Source of the DNA: Saturnia japonica
Lineage: Eukaryota; Arthropoda; Insecta; Lepidoptera; Saturniidae
Direction of reading: 5' to 3'
Assembly (NCBI GenBank): GCA_033032175.1
Contig: CM065309.1
Location: 6,882,001 to 6,946,000 of the forward strand
DNA: 64,000 nucleotides
The translations under genes were made by a program, and so were the position numbers. Positions 36,801 through 49,400 of the stretch are shown piece after piece (the stretch's first letter is position 1; the number at the start of each line of letters is the position of its first letter). The notes under the pieces were generated by a model. It saw only the letters and a program-made list of their open reading frames with translations. It was not told the origin of the DNA and did no database searches.

Positions 36801-39002
36801 GCGTACTACAGCATGATGAGGTAAGTAAATGGCCTTAGGATTACTCTTTTCTTTTTCAGGAACTAACTCCATGTGATTGAGAACCAGGTACTCGTTCATG
36901 ACATCTGCATAAGCATTTTTCAAGTGCTTATTTTTGTTCAATCTATTTTCCAGTGCATAAAGCCGTTTCTCAGCGATTAGTTGCGAGTTATCTACCTTAG
37001 GCTCATCTGTTCGAAATGGCAGTTTTACCACGTAGCGTCCCTCTTCGTCTCTATAAGTTGTTCTGGCGAATATGTGCTCGCATTGTTTTTCTTCTTCCTT
37101 CAGAATTTGATCTTTAGGTAGTTCTACTTCAGACTCAAGCTCCCAAAATTTCTTCAAAAGATCATTTTCCTCCGTGCGGCAATGCAATGCCTTCACCATA
37201 ACGGATTTGTTTGTGGTTTTGATTTCTCCAGACAAAATCCAACCTAAAGTCGAAGCTTGCGCAATCGGTGCACCAGCTGGACCCTTTTTTACGCCAGACA
37301 TAATTATTTTTCCGTACACACCGGCTCCCAACAGTAAATCTATTTTACCTGGAGTATTATACCCAGGATCCGCTAGTGTTAAGGTGTTGATCTCTGGCCA
37401 CTCCACGTACTCAACTTTGCAAGCCGGTAATAGCGCAGTAATTGTCTTCAATACGTACGCCTTAATTGTAACAGTGAAACTTGGATCGACTCGTGATTCG
37501 ATATCTATCAAGACCATAGCCTTACATGTTGATGCCTGTTCACCCAACCCTGAGATCTGTCCTTCTGCAGGGATTTTTCTCAACCCTAGTAGCTGAACGA
37601 CTGCTTCCGTTATGAAGCATGATTGTGAACCTTGATCCAACAATGCGCGTACTGGATAACTTCCCTTTTTAGACTTAGCGACGACTACTGCAGTCGCTAA
37701 CAAATCATGGCAATACACCTTACCTGTCGAAAAACATGAAATCACGGTATGCTCAGTGCTTGCGGCTACATCTTCAGAAGAAGATTCATCTTCTTCACTC
37801 GGTGCATTGTGACTATCAACGACAATATTTACAGAATTGCCCTGTGGGTGCAAAAGAGAATGGTGTTTCCTCCCACAAACCCTACATCGCCCCTTATATT
37901 GGCAATATTTAGCTGAGTGACCTTTTCTCATACAACTAAAACATAGACCGTTCGTTTCTACAAACTTACGACGAGCATCAACGGTTTCCTTAATAAACTC
38001 TTTACAAAATCCAAGCCTATGTTCTTTCGAACAAAATTCGCATTGCACATTTGTTACATGTAAAATTCTTTTTACAGGTTCCCGATGAGTCTGACCCCGT
38101 TTAGAGGTGGATCCAGATTCCAGGAATTCAATGGCCCGATAACGATTTGTCATAAATTCCTCGAACTGTTTATATGTAGGGAGTTCATCTAATGAGCTAC
38201 CCTGACAAATATTAAATTCCCATTGTCTCTTGGACTCTGGGTCCAGCTTCAACGTTAGGATGTGGATGACAATCACATCCCAGCCCTTTATATCTACATC
38301 AAGATTAGCTAACGCATGTAAACAATCATTTGTGGTATCTATTAAATCTTTCAAACTATTAGCAGACTCATTTACAATGTTCTTTTGACTGAAGAACCTT
38401 TGCAAAATGTGGTGACATACATATCGCTTGTTATTATACCTTTCTTGCAATATATTCCAACATCTATTATAATTTGTGTCCACGATCGGTATATGCCTGA
38501 GCAATTGCTCAGCCTCTGCCGTTAAATATCCTTTTAAGTAATGCAATTTCTGAACGTCGTCTAGACTACTATTAGTATGTACAAGTGATTGAAATAAGTC
38601 CCGAAACGTAGACCACTCTGAGTATTTACCCGAAAATGTTGGAATATTTATTTTGGGTAATTTAACTTGAGAAGACTTAACAACCGACATTGTTTGGTGA
38701 TCTGTGCTGAATTCCTCCAACACCTCTTTTAAGTTACACTTATAATCAATATAATGTTCTTCAGTTTTATCATATAAATTATCTTTCACATAACTTGTAT
38801 CTTTTAAATCCTGAGAACTGTAAGTATACATGATCTCCTTATGACCTAACAAAAATTCTGACCACAACTTCTCCAAAGAATCCAAACGTGTCACAGTATA
38901 ATTTTTCCCTGCTAGCCTTTCTTTAGAACTCTTTTTATAATTTGAAAAAGCCCTTTTTATTCTTGCACTTAAATCTAACTGGTAATTCAACAGTGACTCC
39001 AT
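33837..39002 (-). CDS. BEL/Pao gag-pol polyprotein
   Basis: A single 1721-codon frame, the usual one-ORF layout of BEL/Pao. Order: gag with a Pao-type N-terminal region (motif LPKINIPTFSGKYSEWSTF near residue 110); zinc knuckles around 354-390 (CFSCMRKGHSAKYC); aspartic protease LLDQGSQ with the catalytic Asp at 456 (Gln follows where many proteases have Ser or Thr, a variant known in this group); reverse transcriptase with VFDAS and FYMDD at 864-868; RNase H (WTDSTVVLAWI); integrase zinc-binding region, then DYAG (Asp 1422), WSDNATNF (Asp 1488) and FGGLWEAG (Glu 1541); and a C-terminal DUF5641-type domain (WLIGRVTELHPG). No stop or frameshift was found. The product should form cytoplasmic particles and insert the cDNA into the genome. 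Confidence 0.96.
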   Translation of the reverse strand: MESLLNYQLDLSARIKRAFSNYKKSSKERLAGKNYTVTRLDSLEKLWSEFLLGHKEIMYTYSSQDLKDTSYVKDNLYDKTEEHYIDYKCNLKEVLEEFSTDHQTMSVVKSSQVKLPKINIPTFSGKYSEWSTFRDLFQSLVHTNSSLDDVQKLHYLKGYLTAEAEQLLRHIPIVDTNYNRCWNILQERYNNKRYVCHHILQRFFSQKNIVNESANSLKDLIDTTNDCLHALANLDVDIKGWDVIVIHILTLKLDPESKRQWEFNICQGSSLDELPTYKQFEEFMTNRYRAIEFLESGSTSKRGQTHREPVKRILHVTNVQCEFCSKEHRLGFCKEFIKETVDARRKFVETNGLCFSCMRKGHSAKYCQYKGRCRVCGRKHHSLLHPQGNSVNIVVDSHNAPSEEDESSSEDVAASTEHTVISCFSTGKVYCHDLLATAVVVAKSKKGSYPVRALLDQGSQSCFITEAVVQLLGLRKIPAEGQISGLGEQASTCKAMVLIDIESRVDPSFTVTIKAYVLKTITALLPACKVEYVEWPEINTLTLADPGYNTPGKIDLLLGAGVYGKIIMSGVKKGPAGAPIAQASTLGWILSGEIKTTNKSVMVKALHCRTEENDLLKKFWELESEVELPKDQILKEEEKQCEHIFARTTYRDEEGRYVVKLPFRTDEPKVDNSQLIAEKRLYALENRLNKNKHLKNAYADVMNEYLVLNHMELVPEKEKSNPKAIYLPHHAVVREDKDTTKVRVVFDASCKGSNNMSLNDNLLVGPTLQSDLRHLVMRWRAAPICITADIAKMYRQVKVNKSDVDYQRILWRHDAKSEIKHYKLLRVTFGTAAAPYLAVKALQRLVEDEGAHYPIAAERIKTDFYMDDLLTGCQTIEEGVQLYREMNELLAKGQFDLLKWSSNSKELIVRLEQYGVERTVEEVERKGDEMKIKTDEIIKIVGLIWNRNDDAFRYVVKIPTLQPPITKRKIISDISRLYDPMGWVGPSIILAKIIIQKLWLAGIDWDAEVPNEILNEWLTYRQDLKNLGEVNIPRWVHTKVNDSKVELHGFCDASKVAYAAVVYIRVVDSNGEVHVRLVSCKTKVAPVKQVSIPRLELCGAVLLTKLILEIAKVMEISKTNIHAWTDSTVVLAWINSHPSRWKVFVANRVTEIITNLDSHNWAHVSSKHNPADCASRGLWPSKLVNESLWFDGPEFLGRRTLEYKKAKNITTDLEEVKVHCISVKDSTLERFSSLTRMLRVIAYCRRFVRNLKVKPSERCKDYLTTKELSDTLNMCIRQEQACYFEAEIKLIKQGHNLPKSSSLSALNPFFDNDGILRVGGRLEHSVLEANRKHPILLSKVSHLTHLIIADAHKQTLHGGPQLMLCYIQNMYWILGAKQLTRSHYRKCVTCIKNAPSTQTQLMGQLPSARTTPARPFKSSGVDYAGPIQIRTSKGRGHQSHKGYICLFICMVTRAIHLEMVTDYTAEGFLQAYRRFVARRGICSELWSDNATNFVGAASELRRLFQAEKNSMLMEVAETLATNGCNWHFIPARSPNFGGLWEAGVKSVKYHLKRVIGQSTLTFEEMSTVLAQVEACLNSRPQSVISTDTEDMTVLTPGHFLIGEPLLTSPDRAYDVTNVGSLRRWQHTQRMLQDFWRRWSQEYLTKFYHRYRWATQNPQPKLGDIVVVREDGLPPCRWLIGRVTELHPGLDNIVRVVTLKVKNGFLKRPSSKLCLLPVEPTN

Positions 39003-39795
39003 GTTTATAATAGAGGCAAATGCACACTTTGCTCGAAAATAATTTAAGTCCCAGTAGTACTATGTAATTCACAACAAATTTATGTTATGACCAATGAGAA
39101 AAAATATTACAGATATCTTATCTTACTAAGTGTTTAAATAATATTTACAGAATTACAATTTTATTTTTAAAGTGTTTGAATATATTAATTACTTCTGGGC
39201 AAAATTGGGCATGGATTCCCCGTACCTTCGTTTTTAAGGAAATTATTCTAAGTCCCTATGCCCATTACACATAATAAATACTCTAAGTTCTGAAAAATAT
39301 AAATTTTAACAAGTTCAAAATGATTTTATTTATTCTATGTTCCGAATTAACAAACTAACCACGCAATTTTGTTTTCTATGTTACAAACTAACAATACAAA
39401 ATTGTTTTGTTACAATTTATCAATTTTTAATATGTAATTCTTGAATTTTGACTTTCACTGCTTCAATTAAATGTCAATAAAAAAAGAGTACTCACAATTT
39501 GACACTTCACTTCACCTGTTGTGACGTCACTATAATCCACTTCTGGTGACCCGCTTCCTTCAGTGCCTCAGTTTGTACGAACTTTCTCACGTGACTGGTC
39601 ACCAACGTCTCCCGGCTCCGTCTGTATCCACTACACTAATTGTATCCTGACAGCACCCGTTGTGGGAGTTGTCTGAAGCTTTCTGATGCGCTTGCTGGCG
39701 CACCCTTTAACTCCTGAATGGGAAAACGTTCGCAACGGCAATCCACCGTCCGCTTTCCACCGAAAACAAAAATTACCACTCCTGCCTGCCAGTTT

Positions 39796-39814
39796 AATCC
39801 GGCTCGAAGGACCA
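39796..39814 (-). other. BEL primer binding site, tRNA-Tyr
   Basis: Directly inside the 5' LTR, the minus strand begins TGGTCCTTCGAGCCGGATT. This is the complement of the 3' end of eukaryotic tRNA-Tyr including CCA (19 of 19 against the sequence I know for that tRNA). First-strand synthesis would start here. Confidence 0.8.
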
Positions 39815-40092
39815 TGTAAAAACTTTAGTATCCCGGAGTGGTGGGGGACGAACTCGATCGTTTCAATAATGACAACACAAACCGAATTCTAGTGGTATAT
39901 TACTCTTACATTACTATTCACACTAATGTAATTTCAGTACAAATAACAATTTCGGGCTGCAACACGTACCCCGTCAAAAGATAATCTTGACAGCGCGATC
40001 TACGATAAATATAACTAATTATTAAGTGCCATCTAGTTGTTCACCGTTGAACCAATGTGACGCGATACACGGTGCAGCCCCTGAATTATACA
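39815..40092 (-). repeat. BEL 5' LTR
   Basis: 278 bp. Upstream LTR in the element's orientation, expected to carry the promoter. GGCGA duplication outside. Confidence 0.95.
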
Positions 40093-40319
40093 GGCGAGTA
40101 AATCAATTGTTGTTTCATGATCGTTACTTACACTTAACAATGTTAATGTATGTATAATATATTAGATTAAACAATTTTTCGCACGGAAATGAAATTCAGA
40201 ATCATCACTTTTGCTGAAACTATTTAGGTATGTTTATTTATTTAGCATTAAGTTTTATTATGTACATATCGCACCATTAACGCATCATTAATTACGTAAA
40301 TTATGTAAATAAAAGAAAA

Positions 40320-40447
40320 AGGCAATGCCAAATAAGTTTATTAAATACACAATAATATATATATAAATAATAAAAAGCGATGTATCGTCTTCATTAGCAA
40401 TATAGTTGTAGTCTGTGTAATATGATATTTTTAGTCATTTAGTTAAT
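40320..40447 (-). other. Serpin B terminal exon and polyadenylation region
   Basis: Acceptor TTTTTCAG ends at 40448. The exon supplies two bases of an Asn codon and then TAA. AATAAA lies at 40342-40337 on the minus strand, in the same conserved context (GCCAAATAAGTTTATT) as serpin A. Confidence 0.72.
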
Positions 40448-43400
40448 CTGAAAAATAAAATATTTACAATTACATTATTTTTTTGGCATGTTAAAGGTAT
40501 ACAAACCCATCTCAGTAATATAATATTTTCAAGTTTGACCACAAACTACTATTAATGAGAATTGTTTTCTTACTTGGACCTTTGTAGTTGATCTAGTATG
40601 ATTTATAGCATATTTATATAAATACGCAATAAAACTTAAACTTACACAACAATTATTTATAATCAGTGGGACCGTAATTATTGTGGGCTGCTATAAATCA
40701 TACACTTTTCAGAAGAATAAGAATGGTGTTAACTGTTGATATCGTGCTTGAATACTGTATTGATCAATGCGTAGGTAATTATAAAATAACGCTGAGTTTT
40801 TACTGAAGTATGATAGCATAGTATTCTCTATTGCACTCTCAGTTAAATATCATTCTCATGTAGGAAATATAATACCAAGTGTCTATCTATTTGTTCCGCT
40901 AGATGCACTTGAGTGCAAAAACCCTTTCTAGATTTAGGGTGCAAATATCTTCAAACACATGCTAAGTTTGAATCGATTTAACACGCGATAAGAATAAAAT
41001 AAAATATATGTGATAGTCTGGTTAAAATAATAACTTTAAATACAAAAACAAAGTCAATTTTCTTACTTGGTTTTTGAATGACACCGGAGAACATTCTTGT
41101 ATTATTAAAACACATTATATCGAACATGAAAGCCGTATTCACCTCTACATTTCTTTCAGCATATTCACTGTTCTCGGAGACTTCAGTGACATTTTCTGTA
41201 AGTGATAAATTTAATGATGACACTGCATTATAAAGTAAAAGATTCTCAAGGAGAAATCAATTACGATGAAAAATGCCTGAGGTAAATAGGAAAACGACTT
41301 TCGACCACAATGCACCATATTCAAACACAATTTCTGAAATCTAAGGCTTATAATCAATGTGTTTTATCCATCCTCATGTATGATACTGAAAGATAGGCGC
41401 CCACAAAACGGCATAGAGCGAGACATTTAAAGAAATTATCTATAGATTTTATAATAATTGCAAAAATCTGAAAGTGAGCAAACGTTGATGATGTTGTTGA
41501 ATTGGAGTTAGCAAGACGATAAGAAGCAAAGCAGTTTTAGATGATAATCGACTGTCATAAAACCACTAGACTAGTGGTCGCACGATACAGTAAGAAGGTA
41601 GTTAACAATATCTGAATAAGAGCAATGCAAGATCTTGAGGAATGCTGTTAAAGTGAGTATGTATGCGTATATGTATATATATAAAAAAATTAACTTAACG
41701 GATCGATTATGAATATATAGTTGGAAACTTTAAATACCTACGAACGCTTCTTCTTCTTGGTTTTATTAATTAAAAAAATTTAACCAAACTGAAGGCTCAC
41801 GCGCTTCGTATTGAGAAGAAGTTCTTCCATCTGGTAAGTTTTAGTCGCAAACAACGTGGTATCATTTGCATATCGGAGTTTTGATATCTTGTGACCACCA
41901 ATTGTATCTCCATTTCTCCACTTTTTCAAGGTTACGCGCATTACAAGCTCAGTATATATGTTAAATAAGAGCAATGCAGTTTTACAACCCTAGCGAACGG
42001 CCCGCAAAGGTATAGAATTCATTTGATAATATGCCATCTGTGCGCACTGAAGCTATTTCTTTCTGATATAAACATCCCAAATGGTGTACAAGATGCTTTG
42101 ACGTCCCTTGAATCCTTGATAACTTGATTTGATGAACCGGATTTTACGGTAAAGGTCTCTGGCGTAGTGTTTTTCTTTTTAAATATATTAAATAGGCAGG
42201 CAATATATTCTCTTCTGCATTATTTTTGTATTTGAGTAGATAACCATTTTATATCTGCTATGTCTGCATCCCTCGCTTCCACATTGAATCTGATGTTTCT
42301 TCAACCTGACTAAACTTAGTTCACTCTGTCCAATTTTGATCTAAAACAGCAGAAAACCTTACTCTATCGCAAACTTCAACTCTTCGTTGCTTCTTGACAG
42401 TTCTTGCTGCTTTTAGTTTTAGTTTAAGCGTTGTGATCAAAAGTTGGTGATCTGATCCACAGTCAGCACCTGGTAGTGTATGTGCGTTTCTAATAGATGT
42501 TCTCCACCGTGATTGGATTAGGATATAATCAGTTTGGTTGCGATAGTTACCTTCTGGTGCCGTTCAGGTATACAGTTGTTGTAAATGTGGTGAAGAGAAA
42601 ATGTAGTGTTGAAATTGACTATTTACTATAAGCATATTATTTTTAGTAGCAAATTGTATAAGACGCACACCTATCTTATTGAATATTTCTTTTCGAGCGA
42701 TTTTGCTCTAATTTTGCCATTAAAGTCATCCAAGGATCATAAGTATCTCTCTATTAGGAACTTTTGCAATAACGCTTTCGAAGTCAGAGTAAAACTTTTT
42801 TATAATGTCATCGCTTGCTGCAGTTATTGGAGCATAGACTTGTATGAGGTTCAGATTCACAGGAGTTGCTTTGAGCTTAATGCTCATTATTCCATCGCTA
42901 ACCGTTTCATATCTCATTACTGTTCCTCTCTTGTAAAGGAATAAGCAAAGCTAATCTATTCTGACTACTGCATTCATTTCCAGAGAAGTAGATAGCTTGA
43001 GTGTCCATTAGAAAATACCCGCTGTTTTTCTAGTGGGGTCATTTATGCACATATTGTCAAACTACATCTCTCCAAGATACTTCTACTAAGACTATTTCTC
43101 TTTCCAAGATGTTTATTTTTCCAGGACATAGAAAGCCGCGTACATTCCACGTTCCTATCGTCTGAGTAATCGGAGTGCTTGAAGGAGATTCTAGTAGTTA
43201 AGTTTCGATGTGATGCCTGGTTTCCTACATTTACATGAATTTCCATTATACCCTTACGAGATAAGAAATATCAAAATAACGTCAAACAGAGAATACAATG
43301 ATTTAGATCATTTACAATAAGAGTCTGAGTGTGGGGAAACGACAGAGATGGATGAATAAAAAGTATATATGGCATAGATACGTATGTTAAAATGGATATG

Positions 43401-46400
43401 TGATGGTAACTAGAATGAATAAGATTGGGAGTGATTACATCAGAGGAAATATGAAAGTTGCATCAACAACAGAGCTATTGAAGAGTAATAGGTTAATGTG
43501 GAAAAATGAATATCATATAACTAAACGAACGTTAAATATGAACGTGGATGGATGGATATAGAAGTATAGGAGGACCGGAGAAGATATTTAGGTATCTTAA
43601 AGTTTTTACTATAGCAGGCCACCATAAATTCAACGAACTACGATGGAATTTCTACATATGGCGGCCGTCATTTTTTTTGATCTCATCTTAATATTAGGTA
43701 CACTACAGTAATTATAATTCATTAAATTGATATATTATTATATTTGTTAAAATAATAAAAGTACTAATAAATAACGTGGATAAATGATATTTATTATTTA
43801 CATCACTGAACGATTGCCGCTGTTTTTTTTTTATTTCACTGATCTAAATATTTCAGGCGCTGTGCAGTGATTCTAATAAGTAAATTATTTAGATAAGAAA
43901 AATGATTTGGAATGTATTGAAAAAGCTGTAATTTCTATGAATATTTTCGAATTAATCTTCGACAGTAGGAAGCTATACTCAAAGATCAACAACATATACA
44001 TATATTTATACAAACCTTCACCTTGTACGTCGACTATAGAAAGATGTGTTTTATGGAACATTTGAGACAAATGACAACCGATACCGTCTTCGAATGCCAT
44101 ACTGAATAAGTTAGAATCACGGTCGAAAGCTTCTGTCATAATGTTTACCTAAAATTGTAATTAAAAAAAAAACATTTATGCCAATATAAAGTCATTCAAA
44201 ATACGATCTTATTACTCATGTATAAACAAAATAAAATAACGTTGACTCACCAATTTAATACCTTTAGAATAATCTTCATAACTACAGATTTCTTCCTCAA
44301 ATGGAAGCGTAAGTTTAAGGTAAGTTCGTTCTGTCTTAGCAAACGCATTTTCATATGTATCAGGAGAACGAACATCGAATATTAAATCATCTATTTCCTT
44401 ATCTGGATTTGGAACAAGTAAACGCATTTTAAAGTCCCCTAACATGGGGAACTCTATGACCTTAAATCAAAAGATATCAATATTTAATTTAAATAATAAA
44501 TAAATAAAAAAAAAAACAAAAAAAAAAGGCATAGGCTGTCATACCTGCGAATTAATTTTTTTGTCTTCAGCATAATATGCATAACCTTCAAAATAAAATG
44601 CGTCAGTTGATATAACGTTACCGTCCTTTTTATAGAAATCAATTGGCACTTTCTTTAAGGGCTTAAAAGATTCACCCCAATATACCTGAAATTTTTTTAT
44701 TAAAAATGTACGTAAAAAACCTATTCACAAAAAATATATTCCGAATGCTACTAAAACGCAGTTCTAAATGTAAGATCAGTATTTGTATTTCTGTAGTCAG
44801 CAGATAGATCACTAATATTCTATCAGGAAGCTTCCATTGTTATATATGATTAAGTTTAATTAGAGTATAGAATCAATTCTTTAATTTAATGTACGTTATA
44901 AAATTTTCCATGTTAAGCTACGAATATGAATTGAAATCTGAAGATTCTCTCTGTGACGTTAAAAAAATATTTATTACCGTTGTTGAAATTAGAAGCATTA
45001 AACTGTATATAAAAACTGTTGTGTTCAACTAAAAACTAAAAACTACTATTGGACAAAAGTTTAATAAGACTAAAGCGAGGGTGGATGGTTTCCAAGTGGA
45101 AAAACCGTTTATATGAGCTAGGTGAAAATATTATTTTAATACTTACAGTAAAATGAACAAAACTTGCGCTCACTAGACCTAGCTCCGAAAGGTTTTTCTC
45201 AGAACTCAGGAAATCATGATCTTGATTACAGCTCTCTTGTCTCATCTTTAAATGATATATATTATGGTTACTTAATTTTCGCTTCAACCATCGAGTAATA
45301 AAGAAAGAAAGAACATTTATTTGTTACACACACAAAACAAAAGAAAATTACAAAATAAATAAAATAAAGTAGAAAGAAAAAAACAAAACTTAATAATTAA
45401 TAGAATATGTGCGTGTGTACAAATGGGCCTCGAGTCAGCATATATGCTGGAGGGGGTTGAGTCCTCGAGCGCTGATTTTCACTCAATGCTCAGAGAGTTA
45501 TGCCTTGCGCTGTGTTTAAAATAAATAAATACTATGCATGAAGTGTTTTATATCTACTAGTATAGGTTAATAATAATAATTGTATCTGATATAACATTAA
45601 ATAATAAAGAAATAAATATCAGGCTAACGTAATTGCTCCAAAAGAAGATAAGCTTTAAAATTGGAATTGAAGGTGAAAAGGGACGTGGCATTTTGAATTG
45701 CCGGGGGTAGATTATTCCAACATTTTGTAGCCCGATATTTAAAGCTGCCACGAAAAGCAGACGATAAAAAGTATAACTAAACTATATACCTACATATATT
45801 CCGCATGAATGTACATAGTTGAGAGAGCAATATTTCATTCTTAAATATAATACACATTACCCAGTCATTGAGATAGTTAGCTGTAGTAGAAGAATCTTCG
45901 AAGTCATGGTTCACAGTTTCACCGCCAATAAAATGAGAATAACTATTTTTAAAATCATCATTGAACTGGTATTTATTATCAGCCATCATTATATATTCCA
46001 TCTTTGAAGAATACTTGTACGGAATAACTGCATTGTAGTACTTAGTTTCCTCTAATAAGACCTCATCAATCTGAAAACAAAATTCAAGTTTAAGTAGAGT
46101 AGACGGTGGTAATGTGGCTCCTGCGACTACCTTGGTCTCTATAGATACTTTTACGTCGCCACATTGACATCTATATTTTGTTTTATGCGGACATAAGCAA
46201 CAGTAAAGGTATCAAATTAAAAACTGCAAAAATCAACGATCCTGTGTAAAATTTGCAATTGTCTCAAATTTTACCAAATAATTAAAAATATTGTTTTTCT
46301 TCCGAGTTTCGTCAATCTTGACCACTAAACATTGCCTTACGAAGATAATAGTATAAAAAAGCATTCTTAATATAAAAAATATGCCAGTGTTATAAAATTA

Positions 46401-49400
46401 ACAAAAAATTAATCCGGCCCCTTCAATATGCTCGTATAATGGCCCCGTGGGCTGTAATATATCTGTGACTGGATTATAAATATTTTTATCTACTCTCCTA
46501 ATATCGTAAAATTCGAATTATAAACTTCAAAACGAATTTATATTGATATACTTTATAAACACAGTACCGAAATAAATAATATTATAACACTTTTCCTGTA
46601 ACAAAATAATGTTTCATTTTAATTTAAATTAAAAAAATAATTTAACTCTGATTTCTACATAAATATTTCTGATAGATTTTTTATGTTTCTATTTCACACT
46701 TTAAATTTACGTCAAATCATCCTCCATAACTTTTATTATGAAAAGTTGACAATTTCACCTGTTTTCAAAATATTTTTTTTTTAAATTCATTTTAATTTTT
46801 TAATTCCATTCAATAAAAATTATACGTCGATATATTTCAAACAATATGGTAAAAGTTACAAATCCCTGTGAGTCCTATTATTTCTTCGGCGCAGGACCCT
46901 TAAAAAAGTGTAGGGGTATATTACCACCTTCTTTATTTAATTCTAAAGCGGAACTATCAGTCCGTGAGAATATAAAAGGGTTAAATAATTTGCATACATT
47001 TATAATACAACAAAATTTCACTTCGAAATCAACCGGCGGACACATACCATATACAGATGTCGGTAATTTAAGAAGTTGATTTATTTTTTTCATAGTTTTA
47101 AGCTTTACTTTGTTTACAGTTTTATAATAAAATAAGTACATAGCAGTTACTATGAAAACAATATCATTAACTTAGATAAATTATTCGCTTACTAATTATA
47201 TACCAACAAAAATATACATGTCTGTCATCGATAAAAAACCTGATATCAAACGGGTGCCAAGATCCATAGCTACCACGAGCCTATTGCCATAAATCGAGTA
47301 AAAAGCCAAACAAATGTCTTTTAGATAATATCGGTATGTTTGTTAAACTGTGTTGTTGGTTAAAATTTAAAATAATTTTACAAAGCTTATCTATTAGGTA
47401 CGGGTCAAATGCCATAGGGTGAGATTGAGGTGAGGTGAGCTTTTTATTTAGTTGCTGTTATTCATTCACGAAATATACCACATGGACGAAATCGCGGGTA
47501 CAGCTAGTTTAATATAATAACTAAATTAATATTAGATTTTTCCCCTAAAATTACTTCAACAAATGAACGTAAATGCAAAAAGCCAATTTGTTAAACAACG
47601 GAAAAAATACTAAAGACGGAGACTAAAAAGCCAACAGTAGTTAACAAGTCTTCCTAAACTGTTGAGCCCCTATTTATGTTTGTTATGACGTTATACCAAA
47701 TTTCTTAATCAAAGAGGTCCTAAGTCGAGACATTTGTGAATGTATCATATTTAACTTAAAATTTAATATACTTCACCTCTGTATTACTGTTTAAATTTAT
47801 GATTTTAAAAAACTCTGCTTGTTTTGTATTATTTGTGTATTTTGCCCATTGTGCTATATGGAACATTAACGGGTATATCATAGTAACAATATTCTCCTCG
47901 CCCAGTGTCATAATTTGGTTCTGAAATTGAAACATAAATTGTATAAGTACATTAGTAAATTTATTTAGTAACAGACAGGGGTTAGTTAGTATATTCATAC
48001 TGTATATTCATTCATTGATTCATACTTCACCACAAATACAATATAAAACAAACATTCCATATAGGTTTTAGGAAATCCTCAGACATCTAACAAAAAATAA
48101 CGCTGTATGTGATAGAACTATAAACCCTGAGCTTTAGATAAAATGTAAAAGGTTTTCAATGGGAACCGGGAATATTAAAAATATAATACGTAATAAAAAG
48201 GACTTTTTAAAAATAAGCATTTATACGATATTTCTATTATTTTAAAAGCTTACAACGCGCCATAAAATTACCTAATTGAAATTCCCTTTCCCCTTTTTAT
48301 TTGCGTTACACACCTTTAAAATGTTGAGTAAAAGTTTTTTTAAAAGTTTTTTTTATTAAATTTGCATTCCTATTTTTCTCAGCTAAACCTTTCACTTGAT
48401 ATCTATATCATGGGGTATATAAAAAATAACTTTTCCTCCGTCTTTGGGAGTCCGCCATATTGGATTTGGACTGACGTCACTTAGTTAAGCATGCATTGTC
48501 ATTTAACTAAACGTGTATGCAAAATTTCAGCTCAATCGGTGCAAGTCCAATTTTCCATCACTTTTTGACATAATGGCACCTCTTTGATGATGATTGTTAT
48601 GTTAATTTTTAAAGCTTCTACAAAGTTTTGTTTGTACATTAATAATTTTACATAACTTCACAAAAAATAATCAAGGGGCGTTAAATTATATGGTCTTGGA
48701 AGTCTTGGAATTTTGATGTTACCATACGAAGCTAAGGTGGTCATTTGAATCATATTTGAATGATGCAGTATTCCATATATAATGCCAAAGAGTAAGCTTT
48801 CGAAAAAAGGTAGTAGTCTATACCTATAATGAAAGAGTAAAGAGTCGAAATCTGTACATTGAATTTATTTGAGAAAAAATAATACGGTAGTGTTTAGAAT
48901 AACGGACAGAACATATTTCGATAGTTTTTGAAATTTTTGTCTGTCTGTCTGTCGGTATGTTTGAGTGCCAATCACGTTTAAACTACTGGGTCGAATTTAA
49001 TTTTTTTTAAGTGATTGTAGCTTATAGTCTGAAGTTACATTTAGGATCCTTTTTTACACGTATGGACGTTTTTATGGTCTATAAATTCCGTTTAGGTTAT
49101 GTCCATATAAAAAGGAATGTATGTGTATGTAACTCTGTATTATATTTAAAATATTTACTGAAATAAATTGAAAGGACAACCAATTATTTTATATTTAAAT
49201 AGTTTTCAGTAAAATGAATAAATGGAAAAGTCAGTATTTTTATTTTTCAACAGTATCATGGATGACGATATAAGGTTTGGTTTAAATTATCACGTAATTG
49301 GTTTGATATTTATTGTCACACTTAAGTATATTCTCTGCAAGCACATAAATTAACAATTTAAGAATGGGCTATAATTATTATTTTTAAATATGTTTACATA

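Larger units (their letters stand above)
33400..40092 (-). mobile_element. Complete BEL/Pao LTR retrotransposon
   Basis: A 6693-bp element. The two 278-bp LTRs (33400-33677 and 39815-40092) look identical base for base. They start TGT and end ACA, and are flanked by a 5-bp target duplication GGCGA (33395-33399 and 40093-40097), the size expected for BEL/Pao. A primer site and one uninterrupted gag-pol frame lie between. Identical LTRs mean insertion was very recent. All parts needed for retrotransposition appear present, with no env gene. It lies about 350 bp below the stop codon of serpin B and some 230 bp beyond its polyadenylation signal. Confidence 0.96.

Noticed and set aside
35224..37596. 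Plus-strand open frames of 60-140 codons over the BEL polyprotein
   Set aside because: They are antisense shadows of the intact gag-pol frame.
46846..47079. 77-codon frame as a small host gene
   Set aside because: No recognisable domain, signal peptide or splice context, and it lies in a serpin intron rich in repeats.
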